DNA from: Porphyrobacter sp. LM 6
GTDB lineage: Bacteria > Pseudomonadota > Alphaproteobacteria > Sphingomonadales > Sphingomonadaceae
Direction: 5' to 3'
Assembly: GCF_001720465.1 (NCBI RefSeq)
Contig: NZ_CP017113.1
Coordinates: 1,426,001-1,490,000, forward strand
Length of the DNA: 64,000 nucleotides
Position 1 is the first letter of the stretch, and every line of letters begins with the position of its first letter. Of this stretch, positions 35,448 through 45,210 are shown piece by piece. The notes under the pieces were generated by a model. The model had not been told where the DNA came from. It saw only the letters and a list, made by a program, of their open reading frames with translations, and did no database searches. Both the position numbers and the translations under genes were made by a program.

Positions 35448-36983
35448 TTAAAGGCAGGCTTCCAAGTAAGCCTGGTCAAAGCCGAACTGGCGGGCCTTTT
35501 CGAGCGTGTAGGGGCGCAGGCCCGACGAGCGGAATTCGCCGAGGATCTTCCCGTCGTCGGTTTCGTCCAAGTATTCGAACTTGAACAACTCCTGCGTCAC
35601 GATCACGTCGCCTTCCATCCCGATCACCTCGGTGATGTTGGTGGTGCGGCGCGAACCGTCGCGCAGACGCTTCACCTGCACGATCAGATCGACCGATTCG
35701 GCGATCTGGCGGCTGATGGCTTCCTTGGGGATCTTGATGTCACCCATCAGGATCATGTTTTCCATACGGCCAAGGCATTCGCGCGGGCTGTTGGCGTGGA
35801 GCGTACACATCGAACCATCGTGACCGGTGTTCATCGCGGCGAGAAGGTCGAAACACTCCGCGCCGCGAATTTCGCCCAGGATGATGCGGTCAGGGCGCAT
35901 ACGCAGGGCGTTCTTCACAAGGTCACCGATGGTGATCGCACCCTGGCCTTCAAGGTTCGGCGGACGGGTTTCGAGCGGCAGCCAGTGCGGCTGCTGCAGG
36001 CGAAGTTCGGCCGCGTCTTCGATGGTCAGCACGCGCTCGCCCGGGTCGATCATCTTCGACAGGGCGTTGAGCATGGTCGTCTTACCCGAACCGGTACCGC
36101 CCGAGATAACGATGTTCATCCGGCACGCGCCGGCGATTTTCAGCGCGGTCGCCATCTTGTCCGACATCGACCCGAAGTCGCGCAGCATATCGATGGTGAT
36201 CGGCTTTTCGGAGAACTTACGAATCGAGATCGCGGTGCCGCGCAAGCTGAGCGGCGGCACGATGACGTTCACACGCGAGCCGTCCTTGAGACGGGCGTCG
36301 GCCAGCGGCGTGGTCTGGTCGACGCGGCGGCCGACCTGGTTCACGATGCGCTGCGCGATCTGGAACAGGTGCTGTTCGTCGCGGAAGCGGATCGGGGCGA
36401 GTTGCAGCTTGCCCTTCTTTTCGATGTAGGTCTGGTCCGGCCCGTTGACCATGATATCGGACACGTCCGGATCGTTCAGCAGCTCTTCGAGCGGGCCGAA
36501 GCCGAGCAGTTCGTCGATCAGCACCTTTTCCAGTGCGAACTGTTCGCGCCGGTTGAGCGTGACCTTCAGCTCGGCCAGCACCTCCATGATGATCGGACGG
36601 AATTCCTCGGAGAGTTCCTCCTTGGAAAGCGTCGCGGCCGCTTCGGGGTCGACACGTTCGAGCAGGCGCGGGAGCACCTGTTCCTTGATCTTATGGACGC
36701 TTGCTTCAAAGCCGCCGACTTCGGAATCGCCGCTGTTGACCGAAGCCATGCGTTCATTGAGGCGATCGATCGCCTCGGCGCTGGTTGTCGGACGGCTCGG
36801 TGCGGGAGCAGGGACAGGCGCGGGGCGCGCGGGTGCTGCATCGCCCGGGATCGGCGGGAACTGCTCGCCGCCGCGCGGCGGTGCTCCAGCCATCCCGCCC
36901 TTCATCGGACGGGCTACACCAAAGGCAGGTCGTCCGCCGGGCTTCAGCCCGCCCACGTTGCCCTTTTTGCCGAATGCGCTCAT
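35448..36983 (-). CDS. cpaF: CpaF-type Flp/Tad pilus assembly ATPase
   Basis: A 511-residue secretion ATPase of the Tad (tight adherence) pilus family. The N-terminal approximately 80 residues are low-complexity Gly/Pro/Ala-rich. The ATPase shows NDPDVSDIMVNGPDQTYIE, Walker A ISGGTGSGKTTMLNAL, the Asp box and Walker B region LRMRPDRIILGEIRGAE, and the His box DGSMCTLHANSPRECL. It powers assembly of Flp pilin, which is normally controlled by CtrA in Caulobacter. No other tad/cpa genes are visible beside it. A CtrA half-site lies just upstream. Confidence 0.93.
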   Translation of the reverse strand: MSAFGKKGNVGGLKPGGRPAFGVARPMKGGMAGAPPRGGEQFPPIPGDAAPARPAPVPAPAPSRPTTSAEAIDRLNERMASVNSGDSEVGGFEASVHKIKEQVLPRLLERVDPEAAATLSKEELSEEFRPIIMEVLAELKVTLNRREQFALEKVLIDELLGFGPLEELLNDPDVSDIMVNGPDQTYIEKKGKLQLAPIRFRDEQHLFQIAQRIVNQVGRRVDQTTPLADARLKDGSRVNVIVPPLSLRGTAISIRKFSEKPITIDMLRDFGSMSDKMATALKIAGACRMNIVISGGTGSGKTTMLNALSKMIDPGERVLTIEDAAELRLQQPHWLPLETRPPNLEGQGAITIGDLVKNALRMRPDRIILGEIRGAECFDLLAAMNTGHDGSMCTLHANSPRECLGRMENMILMGDIKIPKEAISRQIAESVDLIVQVKRLRDGSRRTTNITEVIGMEGDVIVTQELFKFEYLDETDDGKILGEFRSSGLRPYTLEKARQFGFDQAYLEACL

Positions 36984-37001
36984 TCCTAGCCCCCGAGGCT
37001 G

Positions 37002-37009
37002 TTAACCAT
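37002..37009 (+). promoter_or_regulatory. CtrA half-site upstream of cpaF
   Basis: TTAACCAT, followed four bases later by TAAC, lies 19 bp before the cpaF start codon in the 248-bp space between divergent cpaF and glmS. The full TTAA-N7-TTAA spacing is not met, so this is a half-site match only. Tad pilus genes are known CtrA targets in Caulobacter. Confidence 0.5.
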
Positions 37010-37231
37010 CTAACCTGTGTCGCCCCCTCCGAGTGAACGGGGCGTCTCGAAACACGGGAGATAGGCAAGAATGGTTTTTTTTTCCTAAACCAAACCGGCC
37101 GCTCACCGATCCGTTGACGAAAAACTGCCGGGCAGACCTGCGAGTTCGCTTGGGGCTTCATGATCCAGGGCTTGCCGTTCAGGCGCTTGCGGCTAGAGCG
37201 TGAGACGGCATCGACAAGGGAATAGCAGGCA

Positions 37232-39067
37232 ATGTGCGGCATCATCGGGATCGTGGGCAATTCCAGCGTGGCCGACCGGCTGGTCGATGGCCTGAAGCGC
37301 ATGGAATACCGCGGTTATGACAGCGCCGGGATCTGCACCCTGCATGATGGCGCGCTGGTGCGCCGCCGCGCGGAAGGGCGCCTTGCCAACCTTGTCGCCG
37401 TTCTGGCCGGCGATCCGGCGCCGGGCAATGTCGGGATTGCGCATACCCGCTGGGCCACCCACGGCGCACCGACTGCGGCCAATGCGCACCCGCATGCGAC
37501 CGGAGAAGTTGCGATCGTCCACAACGGGATCATCGAAAACTTCAAGGAGCTGCGCGCTGACCTCGCCGGCAAGGGACGGGTGTTCGAGAGCGAGACCGAT
37601 AGCGAGGTGGTCGCCCACCTGATTTCCGCCGAGGTCGAGGCCGGGGCCGATCCGGTCGAGGCGGTGCGCGAAGTGCTGCCCCGCCTGCGCGGCGCGTTTG
37701 CGCTCGCCATCGCCTTCCGCGCACACCCTGACCTTCTGATCGGCGCGCGGCTCGGCTCGCCGCTGGTTCTGGGATATGGCCCCGAAGGCGCGGATGCCGA
37801 AATGTATCTGGGTTCCGACGCGCTGGCGCTTGCCCCGCTGACCCAGCGCATCGCCTATCTCGAAGAAGGCGACTGGGTGGTGGTCCGGCGCGATTCTGCG
37901 CAGATCTATGATGCTGCGAACAACCCCGTAACCCGCGAAGTGCGCGCCTCGGGCGCCTCGGCAGCGGCGGTAGAGAAGGGCAATTACCGCCACTTCATGC
38001 AGAAGGAGATCTACGAGCAGCCCACAGTGGTGGCCCAAACGCTCGCTTCCTACCTGCGCCGTTCGGACAATTCGGTGGCGCTGCCGCAGATCGATTTCGA
38101 CCTGTCGAGCATTCGCCGTCTGACCATCGTCGCCTGCGGCACATCGTTTTATGCCGGGATGGTGGCGAAGTACTGGTTCGAACAATTCGCCCGCGTGCCG
38201 GTGGACATCGATGTCGCCTCGGAGTTCCGCTATCGCCAGCCGGTGCTGGAAGAGGGCGGCCTGGCGCTGTTCATCTCGCAGAGCGGCGAGACGGCCGATA
38301 CGCTCGCGGCGCTGCGGCATTGCAAGGCCGAAGGGCAGACCATCGCGGTTGTGGTCAATGTGCCGACCAGCACGATGGCGCGCGAGGCGGATCTGTTGCT
38401 GCCGACCCACGCGGGGCCGGAAATCGGCGTCGCCTCGACCAAGGCCTTTACCTGCCAGCTGGCGGTGCTGGCTGCACTGGCCGCACATATGGCGGTCGCC
38501 AAGGGCCGCCTCACGCGCGATCAGGAAGCGGAGATTGTGCGTCACCTGCTCGAAGCGCCGGCCGCGCTCAACGCCGCGCTCGCTCATGATGATGACATCG
38601 CGGCGATGGCGCATCTCATCGCTCCGGCGCGCGATGTGCTCTATCTCGGGCGCGGGCAGGATTATCCGCTGGCGCTGGAAGGGGCATTGAAGCTCAAGGA
38701 AATCAGCTACATTCACGCCGAAGGCTATGCCGCGGGCGAGATGAAGCATGGCCCCATCGCACTGATCGACGACAAGGTGCCGGTGGTGGTGATCGCGCCT
38801 TCGGGGCCGCTGTTCGAAAAGACCGTGTCGAACATGGAGGAAGTGCGCGCACGCGGCGGGCAGGTGGTGCTGATTTCCGATGCCGAGGGCCTGGCCCACG
38901 CGGGCGAGGGCTGCATCGCCACGATCGAAATGCCGGTGGTCCACCCCCTGATTGCGCCGCTGGTCTATGCCATCCCAGTGCAATTGCTCGCCTATCACGT
39001 CGCCGTGGTCAAAGGCACCGATGTCGATCAGCCGCGCAATCTCGCCAAATCGGTGACCGTCGAATAG
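37232..39067 (+). CDS. glmS: glutamine--fructose-6-phosphate aminotransferase
   Basis: A 611-residue enzyme making glucosamine-6-phosphate for peptidoglycan and LPS. Cys2 of MCGIIGIVG is the N-terminal nucleophile of the glutaminase domain, with HTRWATHGAP and HNGIIENF. Two SIS domains follow (CGTSFYAGMVAKYW and SQSGETADTLAAL; YLGRGQDYPLALEGALKLKE), ending with KGTDVDQPRNLAKSVTVE. Full length. No glmS ribozyme-like leader was recognised, as expected outside Firmicutes. Confidence 0.95.
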   Translation: MCGIIGIVGNSSVADRLVDGLKRMEYRGYDSAGICTLHDGALVRRRAEGRLANLVAVLAGDPAPGNVGIAHTRWATHGAPTAANAHPHATGEVAIVHNGIIENFKELRADLAGKGRVFESETDSEVVAHLISAEVEAGADPVEAVREVLPRLRGAFALAIAFRAHPDLLIGARLGSPLVLGYGPEGADAEMYLGSDALALAPLTQRIAYLEEGDWVVVRRDSAQIYDAANNPVTREVRASGASAAAVEKGNYRHFMQKEIYEQPTVVAQTLASYLRRSDNSVALPQIDFDLSSIRRLTIVACGTSFYAGMVAKYWFEQFARVPVDIDVASEFRYRQPVLEEGGLALFISQSGETADTLAALRHCKAEGQTIAVVVNVPTSTMAREADLLLPTHAGPEIGVASTKAFTCQLAVLAALAAHMAVAKGRLTRDQEAEIVRHLLEAPAALNAALAHDDDIAAMAHLIAPARDVLYLGRGQDYPLALEGALKLKEISYIHAEGYAAGEMKHGPIALIDDKVPVVVIAPSGPLFEKTVSNMEEVRARGGQVVLISDAEGLAHAGEGCIATIEMPVVHPLIAPLVYAIPVQLLAYHVAVVKGTDVDQPRNLAKSVTVE

Positions 39068-39171
39068 CGCTGACCAAGGCGTTTTGCGGCCCTCCTGATT
39101 AACCGAAATTTTTCCGAAGATTTTCCTCGCCTTTACCGCGCCATAACCTTTGGCGGTTAAGGGCCGAGACT

Positions 39172-41526
39172 GTGAAAGAGTTACCTGCCTCTTCTTTGCC
39201 AGCGCGTCCGGACGATCTCCCGGTCTCGGCAGTCCTCGGGCTGTCCGAAAAGGGTGATCTGGATTGGGCGCGGCTGCGCGGTCTGCAATACTCGGCGCTC
39301 GCCAAGGTGGCGTTCTACCGGGTGTTTTCGCATGCCATCCTCGCCGTGTTCGTGGCGCAGATCTACCTGGAGAAGGTCGGCTTTGCCGGGATCGGCGTAT
39401 GGATGGTGCTGCTCGCAGCGGTGCATGCCCGTGGCTACCGGCTCGATCTGTCGCTTGCCGATACGCAGCGACGGCGGATTACCCGGAGCGAGCTCAACCG
39501 CCAGACAATGACTGCGGTGATGTCCGCTGTCGTGTGGGGCGGTGCGGTATTGGTGTTCCCGTTCTTCGGCAGCGATGCTGATCTGATGGCGATGCTGATC
39601 GTGGTCGCGCTGATGATTTCCGGATCGGTTTTCTTCTACACTGCGGCCCCGCTCGGGATCATGTGGTTCAGCGCGATTGTCGGCGCGGCGGCCATGATCC
39701 ATCTCGGGCTGGCGGGATATTGGCTCGCGGTCGGCGCGGTGCTGTTGTTCCTGATGGCTGCGATGCTCGGCACGATCGAGGTCGGGCGCACCTATCTCGC
39801 CGCGCGCATGGCCGAAGCGGCGGTGACCGAAAAGGACGAGGTCGTCTCGCTGCTGCTGCGCGAGTTTGAAGAGAACGAGGCCGACTGGCTGTGGGAGATT
39901 GATCCGGCTCGCCGCCTGCGTGCTGTGTCACCGCGTTTCGCCTTTGCCCTGGGCCGCGCGCAGTCCGCGATCGAAGGCAGGCCGCTGCTCGAGATGATCG
40001 CGGGGCGCAATTGGGAGGACGGCAAGTTCCCGCCCAGCCTGCATGATCTGGCCGAGCGGCTGAAGAACCGCGAGAATTTCTCCAACCTGCTGGTGCAGGT
40101 TACGATCCTTGGCGAGGAGCGCTGGTGGGAGCTTTCAGGCACCCCGATGCGCGACGAAAACGGCAATTTCACCGGCTTCCGCGGTGTCGGCTCGGATGTG
40201 ACCGAGCAGCGCAAATCATCCGAGAAGATCGCCTATCTGGCGCGCTTTGACCCCCTGACCCAATTGCCCAACCGCCTGCAGGTGACCGAGGCGCTGGGCG
40301 AGGCGCTGCGCTATGCCAACCAGTGGCATTCGCGGTGTGCGCTGCTGATGGTGGACCTCGACCGGTTCAAGGCGGTCAACGATTCGCTCGGCCACCTCAC
40401 CGGCGACAAGCTGCTCGCGCAGGTTTCCGCGCGGCTTCAGTCGCTGATGGGCGACAAGGCCATGTGCGGACGGCTGGGCGGCGATGAATTCGCGATCGTG
40501 ATCCGCGATGTCACCGCGCACGGCGCTGTGCGCGAACTGGCACGCCGCGTGATTGATCGTCTGTCGGAGCCCTATCAGGTCGATCACCACACGCTTTATG
40601 TCGGCGCCAGCGTCGGCTCGGCCGAAGGCCCGCGCGATGGCAACAGCGTCGAAGAGCTGATGCGCAACGCCGACCTTGCGCTTTACCGCGCCAAGGACAT
40701 GGGCGGCGGCGAACATTGCCGGTTCGAACCGGTGCTGCACGCCTCGGCCGAAGAACGCCGCCAGCTCGAAGTGGCGCTGCGCAAGGCATTGGGCCGCGAC
40801 GAGATGCTGCTGCACTATCAGCCGGTGGTCGATGCCCGCAGCGAGAAGGTCGTCAGCTTCGAAGCGCTGGTGCGCTGGAACAGTGCCGACCACGGTTTTG
40901 TAAGCCCCGGCAAATTCATCCCGCTGGCCGAGGACACCCGCCTGATCGTACCGATCGGCAAGTGGGTGATGCGCAAGGCCTGCGAGGAAGCGCGGCACTG
41001 GCCCGAGAACGTCAAGGTCAACGTCAACGTCTCGCCCGAACAGCTGCTCGAACCCGGCTTCCATGACGATGTGGTGGAAGCACTGGCAGCGACCGGTCTC
41101 AGGCCCGAACGGCTCGAGGTGGAAGTGACCGAGAGCATTTTCCTGCGCGATGCCAGCATTGCCCGCAACGCGCTCGAACAGGTGATGGCACTCGGTTGCT
41201 CGGTGGCGCTGGACGATTTCGGCACCGGCTATTCCTCGCTCGGTTACCTGCGCAAGCTGCGCTTCTCGACCATCAAGGTCGATCGGACCTTCGTGCAAGG
41301 GGCAGCGCAGGGTGCGGCGGAAAGCCTTGCGATCATCAATGCGGTGGTCGCGATGGCCAAGAGCCTCAACATGTCGACCACCGCCGAAGGGGTCGAAACC
41401 GCCGAGGAAGCCGAACTGATCCGCAACCTCGGCTGCGACAAGATCCAGGGCTATTACTTCGGCCGCCCGATGACCGCCGACGAAGCCCGCCGCCTGTTCA
41501 CGACCTTGCGCGAAATGCGCGCCTGA
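39172..41526 (+). CDS. membrane PAS-GGDEF-EAL protein (cyclic-di-GMP turnover)
   Basis: A 784-residue protein. Five or six transmembrane helices (about 50-215) precede a PAS domain (about 235-345), a GGDEF domain with an intact LGGDEF active site near residue 435, and an EAL domain from about 535. The EAL domain retains EALVRW, NVSPEQL, EVEVTES, DDFGTGYSS, KVDRTFV, the TAEGVET loop and QGYYFGRP, so both synthesis and hydrolysis of c-di-GMP look possible. GTG start at 39172. The RxxD inhibitory site before GGDEF is not obvious. Confidence 0.92.
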   Translation: MKELPASSLPARPDDLPVSAVLGLSEKGDLDWARLRGLQYSALAKVAFYRVFSHAILAVFVAQIYLEKVGFAGIGVWMVLLAAVHARGYRLDLSLADTQRRRITRSELNRQTMTAVMSAVVWGGAVLVFPFFGSDADLMAMLIVVALMISGSVFFYTAAPLGIMWFSAIVGAAAMIHLGLAGYWLAVGAVLLFLMAAMLGTIEVGRTYLAARMAEAAVTEKDEVVSLLLREFEENEADWLWEIDPARRLRAVSPRFAFALGRAQSAIEGRPLLEMIAGRNWEDGKFPPSLHDLAERLKNRENFSNLLVQVTILGEERWWELSGTPMRDENGNFTGFRGVGSDVTEQRKSSEKIAYLARFDPLTQLPNRLQVTEALGEALRYANQWHSRCALLMVDLDRFKAVNDSLGHLTGDKLLAQVSARLQSLMGDKAMCGRLGGDEFAIVIRDVTAHGAVRELARRVIDRLSEPYQVDHHTLYVGASVGSAEGPRDGNSVEELMRNADLALYRAKDMGGGEHCRFEPVLHASAEERRQLEVALRKALGRDEMLLHYQPVVDARSEKVVSFEALVRWNSADHGFVSPGKFIPLAEDTRLIVPIGKWVMRKACEEARHWPENVKVNVNVSPEQLLEPGFHDDVVEALAATGLRPERLEVEVTESIFLRDASIARNALEQVMALGCSVALDDFGTGYSSLGYLRKLRFSTIKVDRTFVQGAAQGAAESLAIINAVVAMAKSLNMSTTAEGVETAEEAELIRNLGCDKIQGYYFGRPMTADEARRLFTTLREMRA

Positions 41527-41533
41527 TCAGACC

Positions 41534-42223
41534 TCAGGCGCTGGCGAAGGCAGTGAGGATGCTTTCGAACATGCGCCGCCCGTCCGCTCCGCCCATCGCC
41601 GAAACGGCCGCTGGCTCCATCGCGCGTTCGGGGTGCGGCATCATTCCCAGCACCCGGCCATTGGCGCTGACCACGCCCGCAATATCGCGCGCCGAGCCGT
41701 TGACGGCCTCGGCATAGCGGAACGCCACGCGGCCTTCGCTTTCGAGCTGATCCAGCGTTTCGGCATCGGCATAGTAGTTGCCGTCATGATGCGCGACGGG
41801 AATGCGGATCTGCTCGCCCTTGGTGTAGCCTGCGGTGAAGGGCGATGCCGTGTTCTCGACTGTCAGGCTGACAGTGCGGCAGATGAAGCGCTGACCGGCA
41901 TTGCGCAGCAGTGCGCCGGGCAGCAACTGCGCCTCGGTCAGCACCTGGAAGCCGTTGCACACGCCCAGCACCGGCACGCCGCGGCCTGCCGCCGCAACCA
42001 CCGCGCGCATGATCGGGCTGGTCGCCGCCATCGCGCCTGAACGCAGGTAATCGCCGTAAGAAAAGCCGCCAGGCAGCGCGATCAGGTCGAGCCGGTCGGG
42101 CAGATCGGCGTCGCCGTGCCAGACGCGGATCGCTGCAGTGCCCGACACCGCCTCTAGCGCTGTTGCCATGTCCCGGTCGCAGTTGGAGCCCGGGAAGGTG
42201 ATGACCGCCGCCCGGAACGCCAT
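41534..42223 (-). CDS. purQ: phosphoribosylformylglycinamidine synthase subunit PurQ
   Basis: A 229-residue glutamine amidotransferase subunit of FGAM synthase (purine synthesis). It has [24 protein letters not shown], the nucleophile Cys in [11 protein letters not shown], and the His/Glu pair in MMPHPERA. The ATG at 42223 overlaps the purS stop by one base (TGATG), so the two are coupled. The large subunit purL is not in the window. Confidence 0.94.
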   Translation of the reverse strand: MAFRAAVITFPGSNCDRDMATALEAVSGTAAIRVWHGDADLPDRLDLIALPGGFSYGDYLRSGAMAATSPIMRAVVAAAGRGVPVLGVCNGFQVLTEAQLLPGALLRNAGQRFICRTVSLTVENTASPFTAGYTKGEQIRIPVAHHDGNYYADAETLDQLESEGRVAFRYAEAVNGSARDIAGVVSANGRVLGMMPHPERAMEPAAVSAMGGADGRRMFESILTAFASA

Positions 42224-42465
42224 CAGCCCGCAGCCCCCGGAGTTTCGATCGTGAAGCTTTCGATCACGGTGTTGGCCAGCAGCTTTTCGCACATCGCCGT
42301 CAGCGTGGCGTGGTCGGTGCCGTCGGCGACATCGAGTTCGATCAGACGGCCGATCCGCACGTCTTCAACGCCGGTATAGCCGAGGCCTTCGAGAGCATGG
42401 TGCACCGCGCGGCCCTGCGGATCGAGAACACCGGGCTTCAATCGGACGAGGACGCGCACTTGCAT
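42223..42465 (-). CDS. purS: phosphoribosylformylglycinamidine synthase subunit PurS
   Basis: An 80-residue structural subunit of the three-part FGAM synthase. The pattern [39 protein letters not shown] and [13 protein letters not shown] matches the family throughout. The ATG at 42465 has GGAG nine bases upstream and matches the usual start; an in-frame ATG at 42483 is less likely. purC, normally adjacent, lies 2.7 kb away beyond a TonB receptor gene. Confidence 0.92.
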   Translation of the reverse strand: MQVRVLVRLKPGVLDPQGRAVHHALEGLGYTGVEDVRIGRLIELDVADGTDHATLTAMCEKLLANTVIESFTIETPGAAG

Positions 42466-42781
42466 GGATTCTTGCTCCGTCATCTGTGGCGCGCCGGGGC
42501 AGAGAGGTGCGCCTGTTTGGCGCCGCTATAGCGTCCTCGCCCGCGCACGCAATCGCGCTGATGCCGCTTCTCAACCACGGGATCGGAACGGAGGCCTTGT
42601 CGCAATCGCGTCACCAAACCCTGGGAAATGTAACTTTCGTGCAACAACTGAGGCAGGTTTGCGGCCAATCGGCAACTTTCGAACCGCATTCGCGCCGCGA
42701 AAACTCGCGCGAATCATGCAAAACTGTCACCGGCCCGATCACACCCACTCTCCATTCGTCACAAATAAGGGGGTTTGTTCG
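42466..42781. other. 316-bp divergent intergenic region between purS and a TonB receptor gene
   Basis: No gene is recognisable here. It should contain the purS-purQ promoter (leftward) and the receptor promoter (rightward). The only clear element is AAGGGGG eight bases before the receptor ATG at 42782. A small inverted pair TTCGCGCcgcgaaaactcGCGCGAA occurs near 42690. No Fur-like box was recognised. Confidence 0.5.
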
Positions 42782-45025
42782 ATGTCTAACCGCTTTACCG
42801 CCATTCGCGCTGCCTGGGCCGGTTCCACCGTGCTCGCCGCAGCCGCCTTCGGTTTTGCTGCACCTGCCGCCGCGCAGGACAGCACCACCGCTTCCGAAAC
42901 CGATGGCCAGCTGGCCACCATCATCGTTACGGCCAACCGCCGCGAGGAAAACCTGCAGGACGTTCCGGTTTCGGCCGACATCCTGGATCAGGAACGCATC
43001 GGCGCGATCTTCAGCGGTGCGGGCGATGTGACCGCGCTGGCCGGCACCGCGCCGGGCCTCAACGTCGAAAGCTCGAACGGCCGCGTGGCCCCGCGCTTCT
43101 ACATCCGCGGCCTGGGCAATACCGACTTCGACCTTGCTGCCTCGCAGCCCGTTTCGGTCGTGCTTGATGACGTCGTGATGGAAAACGTCACGCTCAAGAG
43201 CTTCCCGATCTTCGACGTCGAGCGCGTCGAAATCCTGCGCGGCCCGCAGGGCACGCTGTTCGGCCGCAACACCCCGGCGGGCATCGTCAAGATCGATTCG
43301 ATCAAGCCGAGCCACGACACCTCGGTCAATGCCTCGCTTTCGTTCGGCAGCCTCGACACGATGAACCTGAGCGGCGCGGTCGGCGGGTCGATCGCCAAGG
43401 ATGTGCTCGCGTTCCGCGTTGCAGCGCAGCTGCAGACCCGTGGCGATTGGATCGACAACGGCTTCACCGGCCGTGAGAACTCGCTCGGCGGCTACACCGA
43501 TGTCGCCGTGCGCGGCCAGTTGCTGTTCACCCCGAGCGACCGGGCGAGCATCAACGCGGCGGTCAACTTCCGTGACCTGCAGGGCGCATCGACCTTCTTC
43601 CGTGCCAACGTGCTCGGGCCGACGACCGCCCAGCCGAACAACACCAACGGTCTCAACGACAATTACGACCGCAACACGGTGTTCTATGATGGCGGTGGCG
43701 GCAATGATGCCAGCTACAACCAGTTCGGTGCCACGCTGACCGCGGCCTACGAATTCGACGGCATGACGCTGACCTCGATCACCAGCCACTGGACCAGCGA
43801 AGGTTCTAGCCGCGGTGACATCGACGGCGGCTTCGGCGCCTCGTTCCTGCCGGTTATGGGCCCGGGCTTCATCCCGTTCCCGGCTGACACGCAGGATTCG
43901 ATCGATCTGAAGCAGACGACGCAGGAAATCCGCCTGGCTTCGACCACCGAAGGCCCGCTCAGCTGGCAGGTCGGCGGCTTCTACTTCGACAGCGATTTCG
44001 ACGTCACCACCGTCGGCTTCAGCTTCCCGCCGCCGGTCACCGTCAACCACACCAACGAAGCCTGGGCGCTGTTCGGTCAGGTCTCGTACGAGCTTACCGA
44101 TACCCTGCGCGCCACTGGCGGCATCCGCTACACCGACGACCAGAAGGACTTCTTCGTGCGTTCGGGCGCGCCGGCCCAGCCGCGCAGCGTGGGTGACGAA
44201 CAGTTCGATTGGGACATCAGCCTCTTCGCTGACGTGTCGGACGATGCGAGCGTCTATGCCAAGGTCGCCAATTCGTTCCGTGGGCCGACCATTCAGGGCC
44301 GTGACGTTGCCTTCTTCGCCGCTCCTTCGGTGGCGCAGTCGGAAAACATCACCTCCTATGAAGTCGGCTTCAAGAGCGAGCTGGCCGATCGCAAGGTGCG
44401 TCTGAACGGTGCGGTCTACTACTACACCGTCGAAGATCCGCAGTTCACCGCTGTGGGTGGTGCGGGCAACCTCGTCCAGCTCATCAATGCCAATAAGGGC
44501 GAAGCCTGGGGCATGGAGCTCGACAGCGCGTTCCAGATCACTCCGGAATTCCTGATCACTCTCGGCGTCGCCTACAACAACACCGAAATCCAGGACAGCA
44601 CCCTGGCGGTGGGCATCTGCGCGCAGTGCACCGTCACCGATCCCACCACGGTGATCGGCGGCAACACCCGTGCGCTGATCAACGGCAATCCGTTCCCGAA
44701 CGCGCCGGAATGGAGCGGTGATTTCACCGCCCGTTACGGCATCCCGGTGGGCGACAGCGGCGAATTTTTCATCTTCACCGACTGGACCTATCTGGGTGAC
44801 ACCAACTTCCTGCTGTACGCCAGCGAGGAGTTCAACGCTTCGAGCCGCTTCGAAGGCGGTCTCAAGGTTGGCTACTCGGGTGGCAATGGGCAGTGGGAAC
44901 TGGCCGCATTCGCGCGCAACATCACCGATGAAGACAACGTCCTCGGCGTGATCGATTTCAATAACAACACCGCTTACGTGAACGATCCGCGCATCATCGG
45001 CGCGATGTTCAGCGTCAAGTACTGA
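42782..45025 (+). CDS. TonB-dependent outer-membrane receptor
   Basis: A 747-residue receptor. It has a signal peptide (about 1-33, ending APAAAQDS), a TonB-box-like IIVTANRREENLQDVPVS typical of sphingomonads, a plug domain (RFYIRGLGNTD, VERVEILRGPQGTLFGRN) and a 22-strand-type barrel ending in the aromatic residue of GAMFSVKY. The ligand is unknown. It interrupts the purine genes on the opposite strand. A strong terminator follows at 45060. Confidence 0.92.
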   Translation: MSNRFTAIRAAWAGSTVLAAAAFGFAAPAAAQDSTTASETDGQLATIIVTANRREENLQDVPVSADILDQERIGAIFSGAGDVTALAGTAPGLNVESSNGRVAPRFYIRGLGNTDFDLAASQPVSVVLDDVVMENVTLKSFPIFDVERVEILRGPQGTLFGRNTPAGIVKIDSIKPSHDTSVNASLSFGSLDTMNLSGAVGGSIAKDVLAFRVAAQLQTRGDWIDNGFTGRENSLGGYTDVAVRGQLLFTPSDRASINAAVNFRDLQGASTFFRANVLGPTTAQPNNTNGLNDNYDRNTVFYDGGGGNDASYNQFGATLTAAYEFDGMTLTSITSHWTSEGSSRGDIDGGFGASFLPVMGPGFIPFPADTQDSIDLKQTTQEIRLASTTEGPLSWQVGGFYFDSDFDVTTVGFSFPPPVTVNHTNEAWALFGQVSYELTDTLRATGGIRYTDDQKDFFVRSGAPAQPRSVGDEQFDWDISLFADVSDDASVYAKVANSFRGPTIQGRDVAFFAAPSVAQSENITSYEVGFKSELADRKVRLNGAVYYYTVEDPQFTAVGGAGNLVQLINANKGEAWGMELDSAFQITPEFLITLGVAYNNTEIQDSTLAVGICAQCTVTDPTTVIGGNTRALINGNPFPNAPEWSGDFTARYGIPVGDSGEFFIFTDWTYLGDTNFLLYASEEFNASSRFEGGLKVGYSGGNGQWELAAFARNITDEDNVLGVIDFNNNTAYVNDPRIIGAMFSVKY

Positions 45026-45059
45026 CGGTTAGCCCCCTTTCGGGGGCGCCAAGACGGGA

Positions 45060-45095
45060 AAGCCGGCAGGGGGCGACCTGCCGGCTTTTTCTTTT
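45060..45095 (+). terminator. rho-independent terminator after the TonB receptor
   Basis: AAGCCGGCAGG pairs with CCTGCCGGCTT over 11 perfect base pairs with a six-base loop, followed by TTTTTCTTTT. It is 34 bp after the receptor stop. A smaller GCCCCC/GGGGGC hairpin precedes it. Confidence 0.92.
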
Positions 45096-45144
45096 GTCTG
45101 CGCATGTTTGTGTCGTGCCTTGGGAGCAGCACACGGCAAAGAGC

Positions 45145-45172
45145 GCCGGGGACTTTAACAGTCCCGGCGACG
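45145..45172 (-). terminator. possible terminator hairpin after purC
   Basis: CGCCGGGGACT and AGTCCCGGCG pair with one bulged G around the loop TTAAC. It lies 40 bp beyond the purC stop on the minus strand. The following minus-strand bases (CTCTTTGCC) contain only a short T-run, so it is a weak candidate. Confidence 0.5.
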
Positions 45173-45210
45173 CTCATCCTACCGAAAAGGGCTTTGCTGC
45201 CTGAGCCGCG

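Noticed and set aside
37193..38998. 601-codon open frame antisense to glmS
   Set aside because: Mirror frame of a highly conserved gene; no ribosome-binding site or recognisable motif.
39094..39160. CtrA site before the GGDEF/EAL gene (TTAACC at about 39098 and GGTTAA at about 39153)
   Set aside because: Neither matches the 8-bp half-site and the spacing is far from the N7 consensus.
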